Part shown: positions 5,777-13,229 of the stretch, piece after piece
Layout of the letters: the number at the start of each line of letters is the position of its first letter
How positions within the stretch are numbered: the first letter of the stretch is position 1
DNA from: a virus
Reading direction: 5' to 3' (one strand)
Length of the DNA: 29,053 bases
IMG/VR virus record: IMGVR_UViG_3300006641_000125
Span: 1 to 29,053 of that record
The notes under the pieces: generated by a model
Databases searched by the model: none
The model's input: only the letters and a program-made list of their open reading frames with translations
What the model was told of the DNA's origin: nothing
Made by a program: the position numbers and the translations under genes

Positions 5777-7138
5777 TTACAATACCGTTCCCGATGCTAA
5801 ATCTCTTGTTAAAGTAAGTGTAATGCGGCTAGGGCCATTTTCGCCAGGATTAACTGTAATAGCCATAATTCTAAATGGTTTTAATTGTCCAGTTGTGCCA
5901 GTTGTATCAATGCCTGACGGAAAGTAATCATCTTTAATCATCAAACGAACTTGGTCGCCAACACTATATTGTGGGAAATAAGGGTCTACATAAGGTGGCA
6001 AAACAACTTCAACAGTTGTTGGCGGATATGAAGTTGCGTTTAATTGACCTAATGTTAAGTCTTTAAGCAATTGAGTATCGCCAACGTCTGTGTAGTTTGC
6101 AGTATCTTCTAACAAACCAAAACCATCTGCGTATTTAGCAGAATCAATTGCAATAGCAATTATCTTACTATTGTTTGCACCATAACCTAAACCGTAAAGC
6201 CTATTAGCCGCACTTGATGCATCTTCAGGGAATTTGTAACTAACCAAGTTGCCAGGGAATTGAAGTACCGTAGCAAGCGGGTTAGTAGTGCTATATGTAA
6301 CGCCTAACGTTTGCGCAAGCGAAAATACGTTTACTAAATTGCCGTTTAACAACATAGGCTTAATTCGGAAATCAAAATAGTTTGCAGATAAATCTTTAAC
6401 TGCTTGCCCAACTGATTTTAATTCGTAACCGTAATAAATCTTTTTAGTTACATAAGCAGTTGAACCTACGCTAAAACTTAAACTTGTATTGCCGTAAGGT
6501 AAATCTTCTGCATATTCCATAAGTTGTTGCGCAATATATGCAGGGTCATAATTAGTAGCAGAATAATCTTTTGTTGTACTAATGCGGCGGCGATTGTAAA
6601 GCGACATCATTTCCTGCGCGCTAATTGATAGGCTTTGCGATGCAGAATCGTATTCACGCGCCCAAATCACGCCCGACCAAACAGGAACAGTTGTATAGGT
6701 TACTGGGTCGGTATAGAGAACCCATAAAATAGTGCGCCCTGGGATTGTGCCTTGATATGCATTTAATTGGTCAGAATTTAAACCCGACAATAAAACGTGG
6801 CCTTGAAATGTACCAACTGAATTTAACTGCGATGTAAAATTAACATTTGTAAACGGAAGTTCAGCAAGGATTGGATTGTTACCACTTGCTTGACCGCCTG
6901 ATACATAACTGCCAGTAACAGGAACATCAATTGCAAACCATGTACTAGAACGTGAAGTAATAGTACCTGTAACGTTAAATGCGCTAGGTGATACGCCTGT
7001 AATTGTTACGGTTTGACCCGCAGTAAAAGTATTGTTTGCTGTATAAGTAGTAATAATTCCATTACTAATTGCGCCTGTAACGGTTACAACGGGCGCATAA
7101 AGTTGAGTTGTTACATACCGAAATTCTGCGGTAGCCAT
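5777..7138 (-). CDS. Tail hub / baseplate protein (Gp37-like)
   Basis: 453 residues. The order Dit, this protein, fibre is that of a siphovirus tail tip, and the features fit a hub protein. There is a strand-rich N-terminal part with a target-like segment (VPVWSGVIWAREYDSASQSLSI), then an alpha/beta middle with AYIAQQLMEYA and a NRLYGLGYGANNSK turn resembling the Gp37-like siphovirus family, and a C-terminal OB-like region containing SVGDQVRLMIKDDYF. Residues about 18-65 look like an inserted Ig-like or repeat domain (TFTAGQTVTITGVSPSAFNV). It couples to Dit by TAATG. No lysozyme or peptidase motif is seen, so degradation of the wall is not indicated. Confidence 0.75.
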   Translation of the reverse strand: MATAEFRYVTTQLYAPVVTVTGAISNGIITTYTANNTFTAGQTVTITGVSPSAFNVTGTITSRSSTWFAIDVPVTGSYVSGGQASGNNPILAELPFTNVNFTSQLNSVGTFQGHVLLSGLNSDQLNAYQGTIPGRTILWVLYTDPVTYTTVPVWSGVIWAREYDSASQSLSISAQEMMSLYNRRRISTTKDYSATNYDPAYIAQQLMEYAEDLPYGNTSLSFSVGSTAYVTKKIYYGYELKSVGQAVKDLSANYFDFRIKPMLLNGNLVNVFSLAQTLGVTYSTTNPLATVLQFPGNLVSYKFPEDASSAANRLYGLGYGANNSKIIAIAIDSAKYADGFGLLEDTANYTDVGDTQLLKDLTLGQLNATSYPPTTVEVVLPPYVDPYFPQYSVGDQVRLMIKDDYFPSGIDTTGTTGQLKPFRIMAITVNPGENGPSRITLTLTRDLASGTVL

Positions 7139-7938
7139 TAGATATAGGCGCTTCTATACGGAACGGACATAGAACCAACTGTACTTGTAAATGATGTTGT
7201 TGCATTAGGATTTAATTGCAACCAACCCGTAGAACCCGCAGTTAAAATATTTCTTGTTGGGGCATTATCATAATAAACAATACGTTGTAATAAATCTATT
7301 TTAAGATTATGACCCGCAGACATTCCCGAAAATGCCATTGTGGTTGTGCCGTCTGTAATGCTTCCACTTGTACCTGAAGTAGATGCAACTGTAATTACAG
7401 GGCATGAAATAGCCCACCCTGCATTAGTCATAGATACGCTAGTGCCAGTTACGGTAGTAGCAGTATCGGTGTAATAACGTGGGTCAGGGAAAGACATCAT
7501 AATACGGGTTTGAATATACCCGTAAGTAAAATCAGGGTCAATTGGCGTAAGAATTCCACGTGAACGGCCATACATTTGCATATCACCAGTATTGGCGTTT
7601 AATCTAAATTGAAATAATTTTAACTGTTGGCTTGCAGGTGTAAGACCTGTTGGGTCAGGATAATAACCAATTGGTTGCGGTGCAAAGGCATTTTGTAATG
7701 TTTTGTAATTTGCTTGCGCAGTAGTTGAGTTATCGCCTAATACAGTTACATCAATATAAACGGTGCGTTCATCATAAAAATCGCGGCCAGTATATGAACC
7801 ATCTAAATATCCACGGTTATCATCTTGAATACGCAAAGGCGATGTTCCGCCCAAACCTTCAACATTAGTTACTAAATAATTAGTTCCATTACCAATAGTA
7901 AGGCTATTAAAAACAAACGTATAATTAGTTAGTGGCAT
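7138..7938 (-). CDS. Distal tail protein (Dit-like)
   Basis: 266 residues, directly after the tape measure gene and before the hub. The N-terminal half resembles the ring-forming Dit domain (TFVFNSLTIGNG, a DDNRGYLDGSYTG loop, then ERTVYIDVTVLGD). The centre contains a FQFRLNANTGDMQMYGRSRG strand region. The C-terminal half is a galectin-like beta domain ending in YRSAYI, matching the usual end of phage tail family proteins. Dit proteins form the hexameric ring linking tail tube and tip. Start and stop are both TAATG junctions, so it is translated with its neighbours. Confidence 0.8.
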   Translation of the reverse strand: MPLTNYTFVFNSLTIGNGTNYLVTNVEGLGGTSPLRIQDDNRGYLDGSYTGRDFYDERTVYIDVTVLGDNSTTAQANYKTLQNAFAPQPIGYYPDPTGLTPASQQLKLFQFRLNANTGDMQMYGRSRGILTPIDPDFTYGYIQTRIMMSFPDPRYYTDTATTVTGTSVSMTNAGWAISCPVITVASTSGTSGSITDGTTTMAFSGMSAGHNLKIDLLQRIVYYDNAPTRNILTAGSTGWLQLNPNATTSFTSTVGSMSVPYRSAYI

Positions 7939-9302
7939 TATTTAGACCCCACAGGTACGCCATTTTTAGCGGCTCTTGATAAGTTCTTATAAATATCATT
8001 GGTGTTGGAAGCATACACGGTTACATATTGAACGGTTTGCTTACCGCTACCACTTGCGCCACCTGCGGTATCTTTATTAAGAACATTGCCAACAATTCCT
8101 GTTGTTGTTCCTGGTTTTGCGCCGCCTGTAATGCTAGGAATTTTTGGGGTTGTAATTTTTTTGTTTGCTAATTTTTCAATTGATTCGCCAGTTTTACCAA
8201 CTGCTACTGCGGCTTTATCTGCCGCATCTGCAACGCCTTTAAGAAACCCGCCGCCAGGCAATTTAGATAAAAGACGAATCAATTTTGCAACAGCGCCAAT
8301 TACTAAACCTACTGATTGTACGGCAACAGATGCCATACCTGCCATTAATTTACGGAATGTTTCACTAGCGTTCCATAACTTAACAAACGCAACAGCCGCT
8401 ACACCAATTGCAATTGCAAGATATGTAAACGGATTAAGCGCCGCAATAGCCGCTTCTGCCGCCGCTACGCCATACATAGCGGTTGCAATAAATCCTAAGC
8501 CAACAGCAAATACTGTAAGAGAAGCAGAATTAGCGCTTATCCAATTAAATACTGCATTAACTTTTTCAAAAAACGCGCTAAGAACAGGCAATATTTTTGT
8601 TGCTATAACATCAAATACTTTTTGAAATTTCTGTTTTAAAATTTCAAATTGAACTGCGGCTGTACCTGCGGCGTTTTTTGCTTGTCCACCAATACGCGCA
8701 TTTAATTCATCAAAGGCTTTAGCAATAGCCTGGTTCTTAGGTAAATGTTCATCTAACGCAATATTAAATTGTTTAAATACCTTCATTGAACCTTGTGTAG
8801 ACATACCCAACAAACGAGCCGCGCTACCCAATGGAATAGTTTTATAGCGAGCATAATCTGCCGCAAGCGCCATAAGTTTTGTTGATTGTTCAACATCGCC
8901 TGTTGCAGTAATGAGCGTACCCATTGCATCGGCGGCTTCAGAACTCTTAAAACCTAATGACGTGTAAGCATCAACGTTTTCTAAAATAGATTTTTGCTGT
9001 TGCTTTGATGTAATGCCCATGTTAGCAAAGGCAGTTGTTAAACGTGTTACTGATTGCTGTGTAGTTTGAAATTCATGCGATGCAGATTGAAACATACTTT
9101 GCATTGCAACAACGCCCTGGGTAATCAAATTACCACCAAATACACCAAGCATTGTTTGCTTCAGGCCGCCTAAAGTGCCATTAAGTTTTTGTGAACGTGC
9201 AGAAATACCATCAATTGCGGCGGTTACTTTACCTACGCTCGCACCAACGCTAGATACGTTAAATACGACATCTACTTGTAGTGGTGGTATTGCATCGGTC
9301 AT
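7938..9302 (-). CDS. Tape measure protein
   Basis: 454 residues. It is largely helical, with Ala-rich coiled-coil stretches (about 25-230) and a long hydrophobic region about 260-308 (FAVGLGFIATAMYGVA and LAIAIGVAAVAFVK) typical of tape measure proteins. The C-terminal part is Gly/Ser/Thr-rich with a disordered linker. It lies between a gp10-like gene and Dit, and after the frameshifting tail chaperone. The short length implies a short tail: using the usual rule of about 1.5 angstrom per residue, roughly 70 nm. No lysozyme or peptidase insert is visible. The start overlaps the upstream stop as ATGA. Confidence 0.9.
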   Translation of the reverse strand: MTDAIPPLQVDVVFNVSSVGASVGKVTAAIDGISARSQKLNGTLGGLKQTMLGVFGGNLITQGVVAMQSMFQSASHEFQTTQQSVTRLTTAFANMGITSKQQQKSILENVDAYTSLGFKSSEAADAMGTLITATGDVEQSTKLMALAADYARYKTIPLGSAARLLGMSTQGSMKVFKQFNIALDEHLPKNQAIAKAFDELNARIGGQAKNAAGTAAVQFEILKQKFQKVFDVIATKILPVLSAFFEKVNAVFNWISANSASLTVFAVGLGFIATAMYGVAAAEAAIAALNPFTYLAIAIGVAAVAFVKLWNASETFRKLMAGMASVAVQSVGLVIGAVAKLIRLLSKLPGGGFLKGVADAADKAAVAVGKTGESIEKLANKKITTPKIPSITGGAKPGTTTGIVGNVLNKDTAGGASGSGKQTVQYVTVYASNTNDIYKNLSRAAKNGVPVGSK

Positions 9303-9721
9303 TTCAAAACCCCCTGAAGATTCTTAATTAAAATTCTTTTAATGTAATTACTTTTTTGAAATTGTCGTACTGCGGGTGCTAAATATGGAAACTTTTGACC
9401 ATCTTCCCAATTAGGATTACCCAATTCAAGTGCGCGAGCATAAGCAGTATCAGCGCCAACTTCAGCAACGTATACACCAAATCCTATGCGCTTGCTAATT
9501 CCTTTAATACTACGTTGTAAAGCACCCGTAACTTTCATAGGCGGTTGGCCTGAAACAGCAGGATAAGGATTAGCGGAACGGCGTTTATTAACCAATTCAA
9601 CTGCTCTTGTTTGAATACGCCCTGCTAATTCTAAACTTGTTGCTTGTACTGCTTCTAATAAACGTATTTCTATTGCTCTAAGTGCGGCAATGACTTCAGG
9701 CGCGTTATCGCTCTCGCTCAT
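9299..9721 (-). CDS. HK97 gp10-like neck / tail completion protein
   Basis: 140 residues. A helical N-terminus (residues 5-50) is followed by KVTGALQRSIKG and a beta region VYVAEVGADTAYARALELGNPNWEDG, then PYLAPAVRQF. The pattern (basic helix, GALRxSI, YAxxxExG, P-hydrophobic-PA) is that of the HK97 gp10 family, which acts at the head-tail joint. Its location here, after the tail assembly chaperone and before the tape measure, is unusual because gp10-like genes normally precede the tail tube gene. It starts inside the 3' end of the -1 frameshift product (17-base overlap). Confidence 0.8.
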   Translation of the reverse strand: MSESDNAPEVIAALRAIEIRLLEAVQATSLELAGRIQTRAVELVNKRRSANPYPAVSGQPPMKVTGALQRSIKGISKRIGFGVYVAEVGADTAYARALELGNPNWEDGQKFPYLAPAVRQFQKSNYIKRILIKNLQGVLK

Positions 9722-10249
9722 TTTCCACCTCTAGCATAATATTGTTTATAGATATTAACCATGCAAAAATATGCGCAGGTTGATTATCTGTTTCTTCGGG
9801 TGTCCAACCAAATTCTTTAGCACATAAATAATATTCCCAATACTTATCGGGATATTCAAAATCTTCGTGCCGCGAACTTCCTTTAAGTAAATCTTTTAAT
9901 CGTTGAAGTTGGCGGTATCCGCTTTTGGGTCTTGTTCAGTTTCCTTTGTTGGTTCTAATACAGGAAACAAATAATCTTGCGCTTCTTCAGTCAATGCAAG
10001 AAGTGTTGCGTAATCTTTTGGCGATAGTTCACCTAAAGATGCAATACGGATTGATGGCGGAATTAAATCAAATGACCACTCCACAACGGATACGGCAATG
10101 ATTCCATCTTGAATTGCTACGGCTTGCATTGTTTCATTGTCTGCGTTACCTGCCAATGATAAGACCTTATCGCGGTCTTTCTTTAAAAGCGTTTTTGGGT
10201 CGCGTAATTTAACTGTGTTTCCGCTTGGTAATGTAATTTCTTTAGACAT
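9705..10249 (-). CDS. Tail assembly chaperone, -1 frameshift product
   Basis: The full-length product joins residues 1-109 of the zero-frame chaperone to 72 residues read in the -1 frame, ending at a TAA at 9705-9707 (181 residues in all). The slip site is C-CCA-AAA at 9929-9923, the standard X-XXY-YYZ form with perfect re-pairing. The extension has its own conserved look: basic start, then DFEYPDKYWEYYLCAKEF followed by GWTPEETDNQPAH. In lambda the G and GT proteins are made this way; both bind the tape measure and tail tube during assembly. The extension has no plausible start of its own. Confidence 0.87.
9896..10249 (-). CDS. Tail assembly chaperone, zero-frame product
   Basis: 117 residues, the major translation product. 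It is acidic, starts MSKEITLPSGNTVKLRDPKTL and contains NAVAIQDG-like helical segments followed by LTEEAQDYLFPVLEP. It ends a few residues beyond the slip site with ADTANFND. GGAAGG lies a few bases upstream of the ATG at 10249. It is separated from the tail tube gene by a strong hairpin. This class of chaperone protects and delivers tail tube and tape measure subunits, and is not part of the mature tail. Confidence 0.83.
   Translation of the reverse strand: MSKEITLPSGNTVKLRDPKTLLKKDRDKVLSLAGNADNETMQAVAIQDGIIAVSVVEWSFDLIPPSIRIASLGELSPKDYATLLALTEEAQDYLFPVLEPTKETEQDPKADTANFND
9923..9929 (-). promoter_or_regulatory. -1 ribosomal frameshift slippery heptamer CCCAAAA
   Basis: In the zero frame the codons are GAC-CCA-AAA-GCG, so the heptamer is in phase X-XXY-YYZ. 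Slipping gives CCC-AAA and opens a 72-codon frame. A small GCGG-ATA-CCGC hairpin begins directly after the heptamer; it is short and abuts the site, so its role is uncertain. Confidence 0.85.
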
Positions 10250-10283
10250 GGTTTCCTTCCAACGCCTTCTCTTTTGGGTTGAA

Positions 10284-10310
10284 CAGGGGTGGGGAAGGCG
10301 GCCACCCCTG
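10284..10310 (-). other. GC-rich intergenic stem-loop
   Basis: CAGGGGTGG and CCACCCCTG pair perfectly (nine bases) around a nine-base loop, between the tail tube gene and the chaperone gene. It is followed on the minus strand by TTCAACCC, not a U-tract, so it is not a canonical terminator. It may stabilise or process the upstream mRNA, or partly stop transcription, lowering chaperone relative to tube protein. Confidence 0.75.
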
Positions 10311-10325
10311 CCAACATTTTACAGG

Positions 10326-11315
10326 TTACTGATATGTACCTGAAGGTTTTGCGTTCTTTAGTGTCCACTTAATGTTTGAATATCCGCCAGTTGAACCTGC
10401 ATCGGTTGTATTAGCGATTGCACGAACATCAACATCAACTTCTACATAGTCTTTGCTACGGTCAATTATTGCCGCAGTATAAGCACCCTTTGTAATTGTA
10501 AATGAAATTTGTGTTGCTGTTGAGCCTGAACCTTGCGACCAATCAAGTGTAATTGCAGGTTGTGTGTTTGTAAGGAAACGTGTTAATTCTGTATCGTTTT
10601 CCATAACAAATTTAAATTTGCCTGTTGTTTCTAGCGCGCCTAAGAAAACCTGGTATGGGTCTTTTGTATTTGCTAAACCAAAAATAGGTGTTACAGGGCG
10701 GCTTAAATTGATTTCGCCATCAACAGTATTTGAAACAGTTGAACCAGCAATTGAAACTGTTGCTATCCAAACTGGCGTTGGTAAAACTGTTGAAAATGTA
10801 GGCGATGGCGTTGAAGCAGCAGATGATAACCAACCAGTTCCTTTTGCATCATAATCCAACATACCATCTGAAGTAAACTTCATATTGAAATCATGAATTT
10901 GAACACCAGGATATGCGCGTACGTTAGCCGCATAAAAATCTGTAAGAGTAAATGCAGTTGGTTGTGCATCTGCGCCTGTTGCCGATGCGTTCTTCAAACT
11001 AATAACGTGTGTGTATGGTGCAGATGCGCCTGATGTTGCAACGCTACCCAAGATACCCGCAATAGAATATCCGATTGTGTCGGGATAAACTGGGCCACCA
11101 AAATCGTAAGTAGAATTACTACGACCCTGAACGTATGCGTAATCTTTAACAAGCGAACCTTGCGCCATATCTGAAGCGGTAAGTTCTCCAATAATATCCG
11201 CAGGTTTCATCTTTGAAGATGCAACAGGAATAAAATCAGTTGGTGCAACAGGTGTGCCTTTTGTTACTTCTTTAGCAATACCGAGGTAACTACGGGCGGT
11301 ATTTTGTACGGTCAT
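10326..11315 (-). CDS. Major tail tube protein
   Basis: 329 residues. The N-terminus (SYLGIAKEVTKGTPVAPTDF) is the typical beginning of phage tail tube proteins. Strand-rich segments follow, with a long central region and a conserved-looking end (TDAGSTGGYSNIKWTLKN). There is no signal peptide or TM. The start overlaps the stop of the 57-residue gene as ATGA. The gene is followed by a strong hairpin, consistent with high expression of a tube subunit. The extra length compared with minimal tube proteins (often 180-250 residues) probably reflects an Ig-like surface domain, though its boundaries are not clear to me. Confidence 0.85.
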   Translation of the reverse strand: MTVQNTARSYLGIAKEVTKGTPVAPTDFIPVASSKMKPADIIGELTASDMAQGSLVKDYAYVQGRSNSTYDFGGPVYPDTIGYSIAGILGSVATSGASAPYTHVISLKNASATGADAQPTAFTLTDFYAANVRAYPGVQIHDFNMKFTSDGMLDYDAKGTGWLSSAASTPSPTFSTVLPTPVWIATVSIAGSTVSNTVDGEINLSRPVTPIFGLANTKDPYQVFLGALETTGKFKFVMENDTELTRFLTNTQPAITLDWSQGSGSTATQISFTITKGAYTAAIIDRSKDYVEVDVDVRAIANTTDAGSTGGYSNIKWTLKNAKPSGTYQ

Positions 11316-11485
11316 TCTTCTTCACTCTCCTTAGTTACGGCAGGTGTTGCCTTTACGGTTTTTGTTTGTAAGACATCAGGCGCGCTAAAATCGCTTGGTG
11401 CTTCAAAGGTTTCATTAGGTTTAACAGTTATACCAAGTGAAGGAAATACGCGTTCATCTTCACCCTTGTAAACGAATGTAGCCAT
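11312..11485 (-). CDS. Small hypothetical protein upstream of tail tube, 57 residues
   Basis: The ATG at 11485 has AGGAG five bases upstream. The product begins MATFVYKGEDERVFPSLGIT, has a beta-like body (EAPSDFSAPDVL) and ends in a charged, probably disordered tail (KESEEE). Small proteins with a VFPSLGI core often lie between the tail terminator and tube genes in actinobacteriophages. I know of no assigned function; it may be a minor head-tail junction protein. Its stop overlaps the tail tube start (ATGA). Confidence 0.65.
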   Translation of the reverse strand: MATFVYKGEDERVFPSLGITVKPNETFEAPSDFSAPDVLQTKTVKATPAVTKESEEE

Positions 11486-11492
11486 GCTACTC

Positions 11493-11999
11493 CTATGCTC
11501 TAATCATTTGTGTAATAACAAATCGCATTGATGACCATATTTCAGTTGATGTTCCGTTTTGCGATAATGGTTCTCCGTAAGAAACATCAATAACTGGTTC
11601 TGCACCTTGCCAAACTAAGATGCCGCTAGGGTCCCCAAAATTATGGTCTGAACGCAAACGCGCTTTTAAATTATCAATTGTGTAATCTAAATCGTCCATT
11701 GCTTCTTCCGTAGAACGTGCGGTTGAATGTGTAAACAATTGAATTGCTACGGTGTAATCAATACGCTTCCAACCATCATGCCAGCCACCAACAGCAATAC
11801 GATTTTCTGTTTCAGATTCAATAAAAATTACTGCGGCTGTGCGTGTTTGTTGGCTAGGTAACGCATTAGTTTGAAAATTAATACGTTTAGGAAGCGACAT
11901 AAAAACTTGATTGATGCCATCTACTTGCGGCGGCTCTATGAAGTTGAATAATGTTTGGCGTACTTGTGCGCGGCCTACTGTGCCGCTTACATAGGTCAT
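11493..11999 (-). CDS. Tail terminator-like protein
   Basis: 168 residues. It begins with a helical segment (RAQVRQTLFNFIEPP), then has alternating strands and a helix rich in acidic residues (TEEAMDDLDYTIDNLKARL), and ends EIWSSMRFVITQMIRA. This size, layout and position, between the connector and the tail tube, fit the tail terminator family (lambda gpU-like) that caps the tube. Sequence identity with any single family is not obvious by eye. It couples to the connector gene by a one-base overlap at 11999. Confidence 0.6.
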   Translation of the reverse strand: MTYVSGTVGRAQVRQTLFNFIEPPQVDGINQVFMSLPKRINFQTNALPSQQTRTAAVIFIESETENRIAVGGWHDGWKRIDYTVAIQLFTHSTARSTEEAMDDLDYTIDNLKARLRSDHNFGDPSGILVWQGAEPVIDVSYGEPLSQNGTSTEIWSSMRFVITQMIRA

Positions 12000-12895
12000 T
12001 AGCGAATCCTGCGATAAGTGCTTAACAAGCGAGCGGCAAGCGCTAATTCATCTCCGTATTTTTCTGCGCCTGGGGCTTGAATTGTAGGCAATGTAGTAAC
12101 CTGCATAGTCATTGATGAATCACCACGAACTTTTAAAAACGCTGTTGTAATTAAAATTACCGCTTCTTTAATTGCAGGTGGTAATGCGCTTACTGATGTA
12201 TCAACATCATGCGCGTACAACATAGGGCGCGCAAGCGTAACCGTATTATTACCGAAAACATAATCATTTGCAACTGTAATTAATTCTGTGTTTGCGCCAT
12301 CGTAAACTGTAAGTGTTTGACCTGCAATAATACCAACTGCATCTAATACTGTAAGTTCAGTATCGCCAATTGCAGATGGTTCAGCAACAATTGTATTTGC
12401 GTATCCTGCAACGTAAGTGTATTTAACAAAGATTTCGTTTTGGTATCCGCCATTGTATGAGCCAAAAGATAGCGGGCCTTGTGAAGTCCAATTGCCTAAT
12501 TGTGCATTAGGAATAATGATTTCTTGTGGCTCAATCCATGCAATTGAACAATCGCCTAGCGATGCCATGTTAGTAGGGTATCCGTAGTTAAAATCTGTAA
12601 GTGCAACGATTGGGCTAAATTGTGGGTGTAAACGAATAGACCCATCTGAAGGTGTAACGCGTGTACGCTGTTGTTCTGTTTCTAGCGTAGCGCCCAATAC
12701 TTGATTGCAATATGTATCTGCCCATGAAGAAGCGCGAATAATTACATTTTTTAATTCCGCATCTTGTACGTCAGGGTCTTGTGAATTCCAAACTAAATTA
12801 TCTAAATCAATTGCGGTTGGTGCGCTTTTATATTCTTCAAGTGTGAGATAAGGAATTGTTGCAGGTTGTGTTGTGTATCCGTAACCATTAGCCAT
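11999..12895 (-). CDS. Head-tail connector / adaptor with inserted Ig-like domain
   Basis: 298 residues. The N- and C-terminal parts are helical (IIRASSWADTYCNQVLGATL; KEAVILITTAFLKVRG then LALAARLLSTYRRIR), as in gp6/gp15-type adaptors. A beta domain is inserted about residues 160-215 (SAIGDTELTVLDAVGIIAGQ, then YDGANTELITV). Such inserts occur on external surfaces of phage structural proteins. It follows the small zinc-ribbon gene with an eight-base overlap, and GGAG lies seven bases upstream of the ATG. The main role is bridging portal and tail. Confidence 0.7.
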   Translation of the reverse strand: MANGYGYTTQPATIPYLTLEEYKSAPTAIDLDNLVWNSQDPDVQDAELKNVIIRASSWADTYCNQVLGATLETEQQRTRVTPSDGSIRLHPQFSPIVALTDFNYGYPTNMASLGDCSIAWIEPQEIIIPNAQLGNWTSQGPLSFGSYNGGYQNEIFVKYTYVAGYANTIVAEPSAIGDTELTVLDAVGIIAGQTLTVYDGANTELITVANDYVFGNNTVTLARPMLYAHDVDTSVSALPPAIKEAVILITTAFLKVRGDSSMTMQVTTLPTIQAPGAEKYGDELALAARLLSTYRRIR

Positions 12896-13145
12896 TTATT
12901 TCTCCGCACTTTGAGCATTGTTTGAAAAAAGAACCGAAACCACATTTTTTGCAAGTAAATCCTGTAACGTGCGCCATCGCACCGCTTGCACTTGCTTCTC
13001 CTAAACCTTCTGCTTTTAATTTCTTTACTAATTTAGGGTCTGAAACATTGAACATTCCATCTTTACCCCTACGCAATACGCGTTCGCCGCGGCTTGTTTG
13101 TACGGATAATTGGTTCATACCTTTTGGGCCAATGATTTTAGACAT
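12888..13145 (-). CDS. Zinc-ribbon small protein next to the capsid gene
   Basis: 85 residues. The C-terminus carries CKKCGFGSFFKQCSKCG: two CxxC pairs nine residues apart, a typical zinc ribbon. The N-terminal 50 residues are basic and polar (KIIGPKGMNQLSV, RRGKDGMFNV) with a short Ala/Gly linker. GGAAG precedes the ATG. It sits between the capsid and connector genes, where phages often have a head decoration or completion protein. Function unknown. Confidence 0.7.
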   Translation of the reverse strand: MSKIIGPKGMNQLSVQTSRGERVLRRGKDGMFNVSDPKLVKKLKAEGLGEASASGAMAHVTGFTCKKCGFGSFFKQCSKCGEING

Positions 13146-13229
13146 TATTGCTTCCTTACATTTTTAAGGTGTTGTAATACCTTGATAAAGTGAGCCTTTT
13201 TACAACTTGCTCAGGTTGTTGCTTAATTA

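Noticed and set aside
8086-8625. 179-codon plus-strand frame
   Set aside because: It is antisense to the tape measure gene and low in complexity, with no gene-like context.
10284-10310. Canonical rho-independent terminator after tail tube
   Set aside because: The stem is strong but is followed by TTCAACCC, not Ts; listed as a stem-loop of unknown role.
13146-13229. Terminator after the capsid gene
   Set aside because: Only five-base stems and no U-tract on the minus strand; treated as an ordinary intergenic gap.
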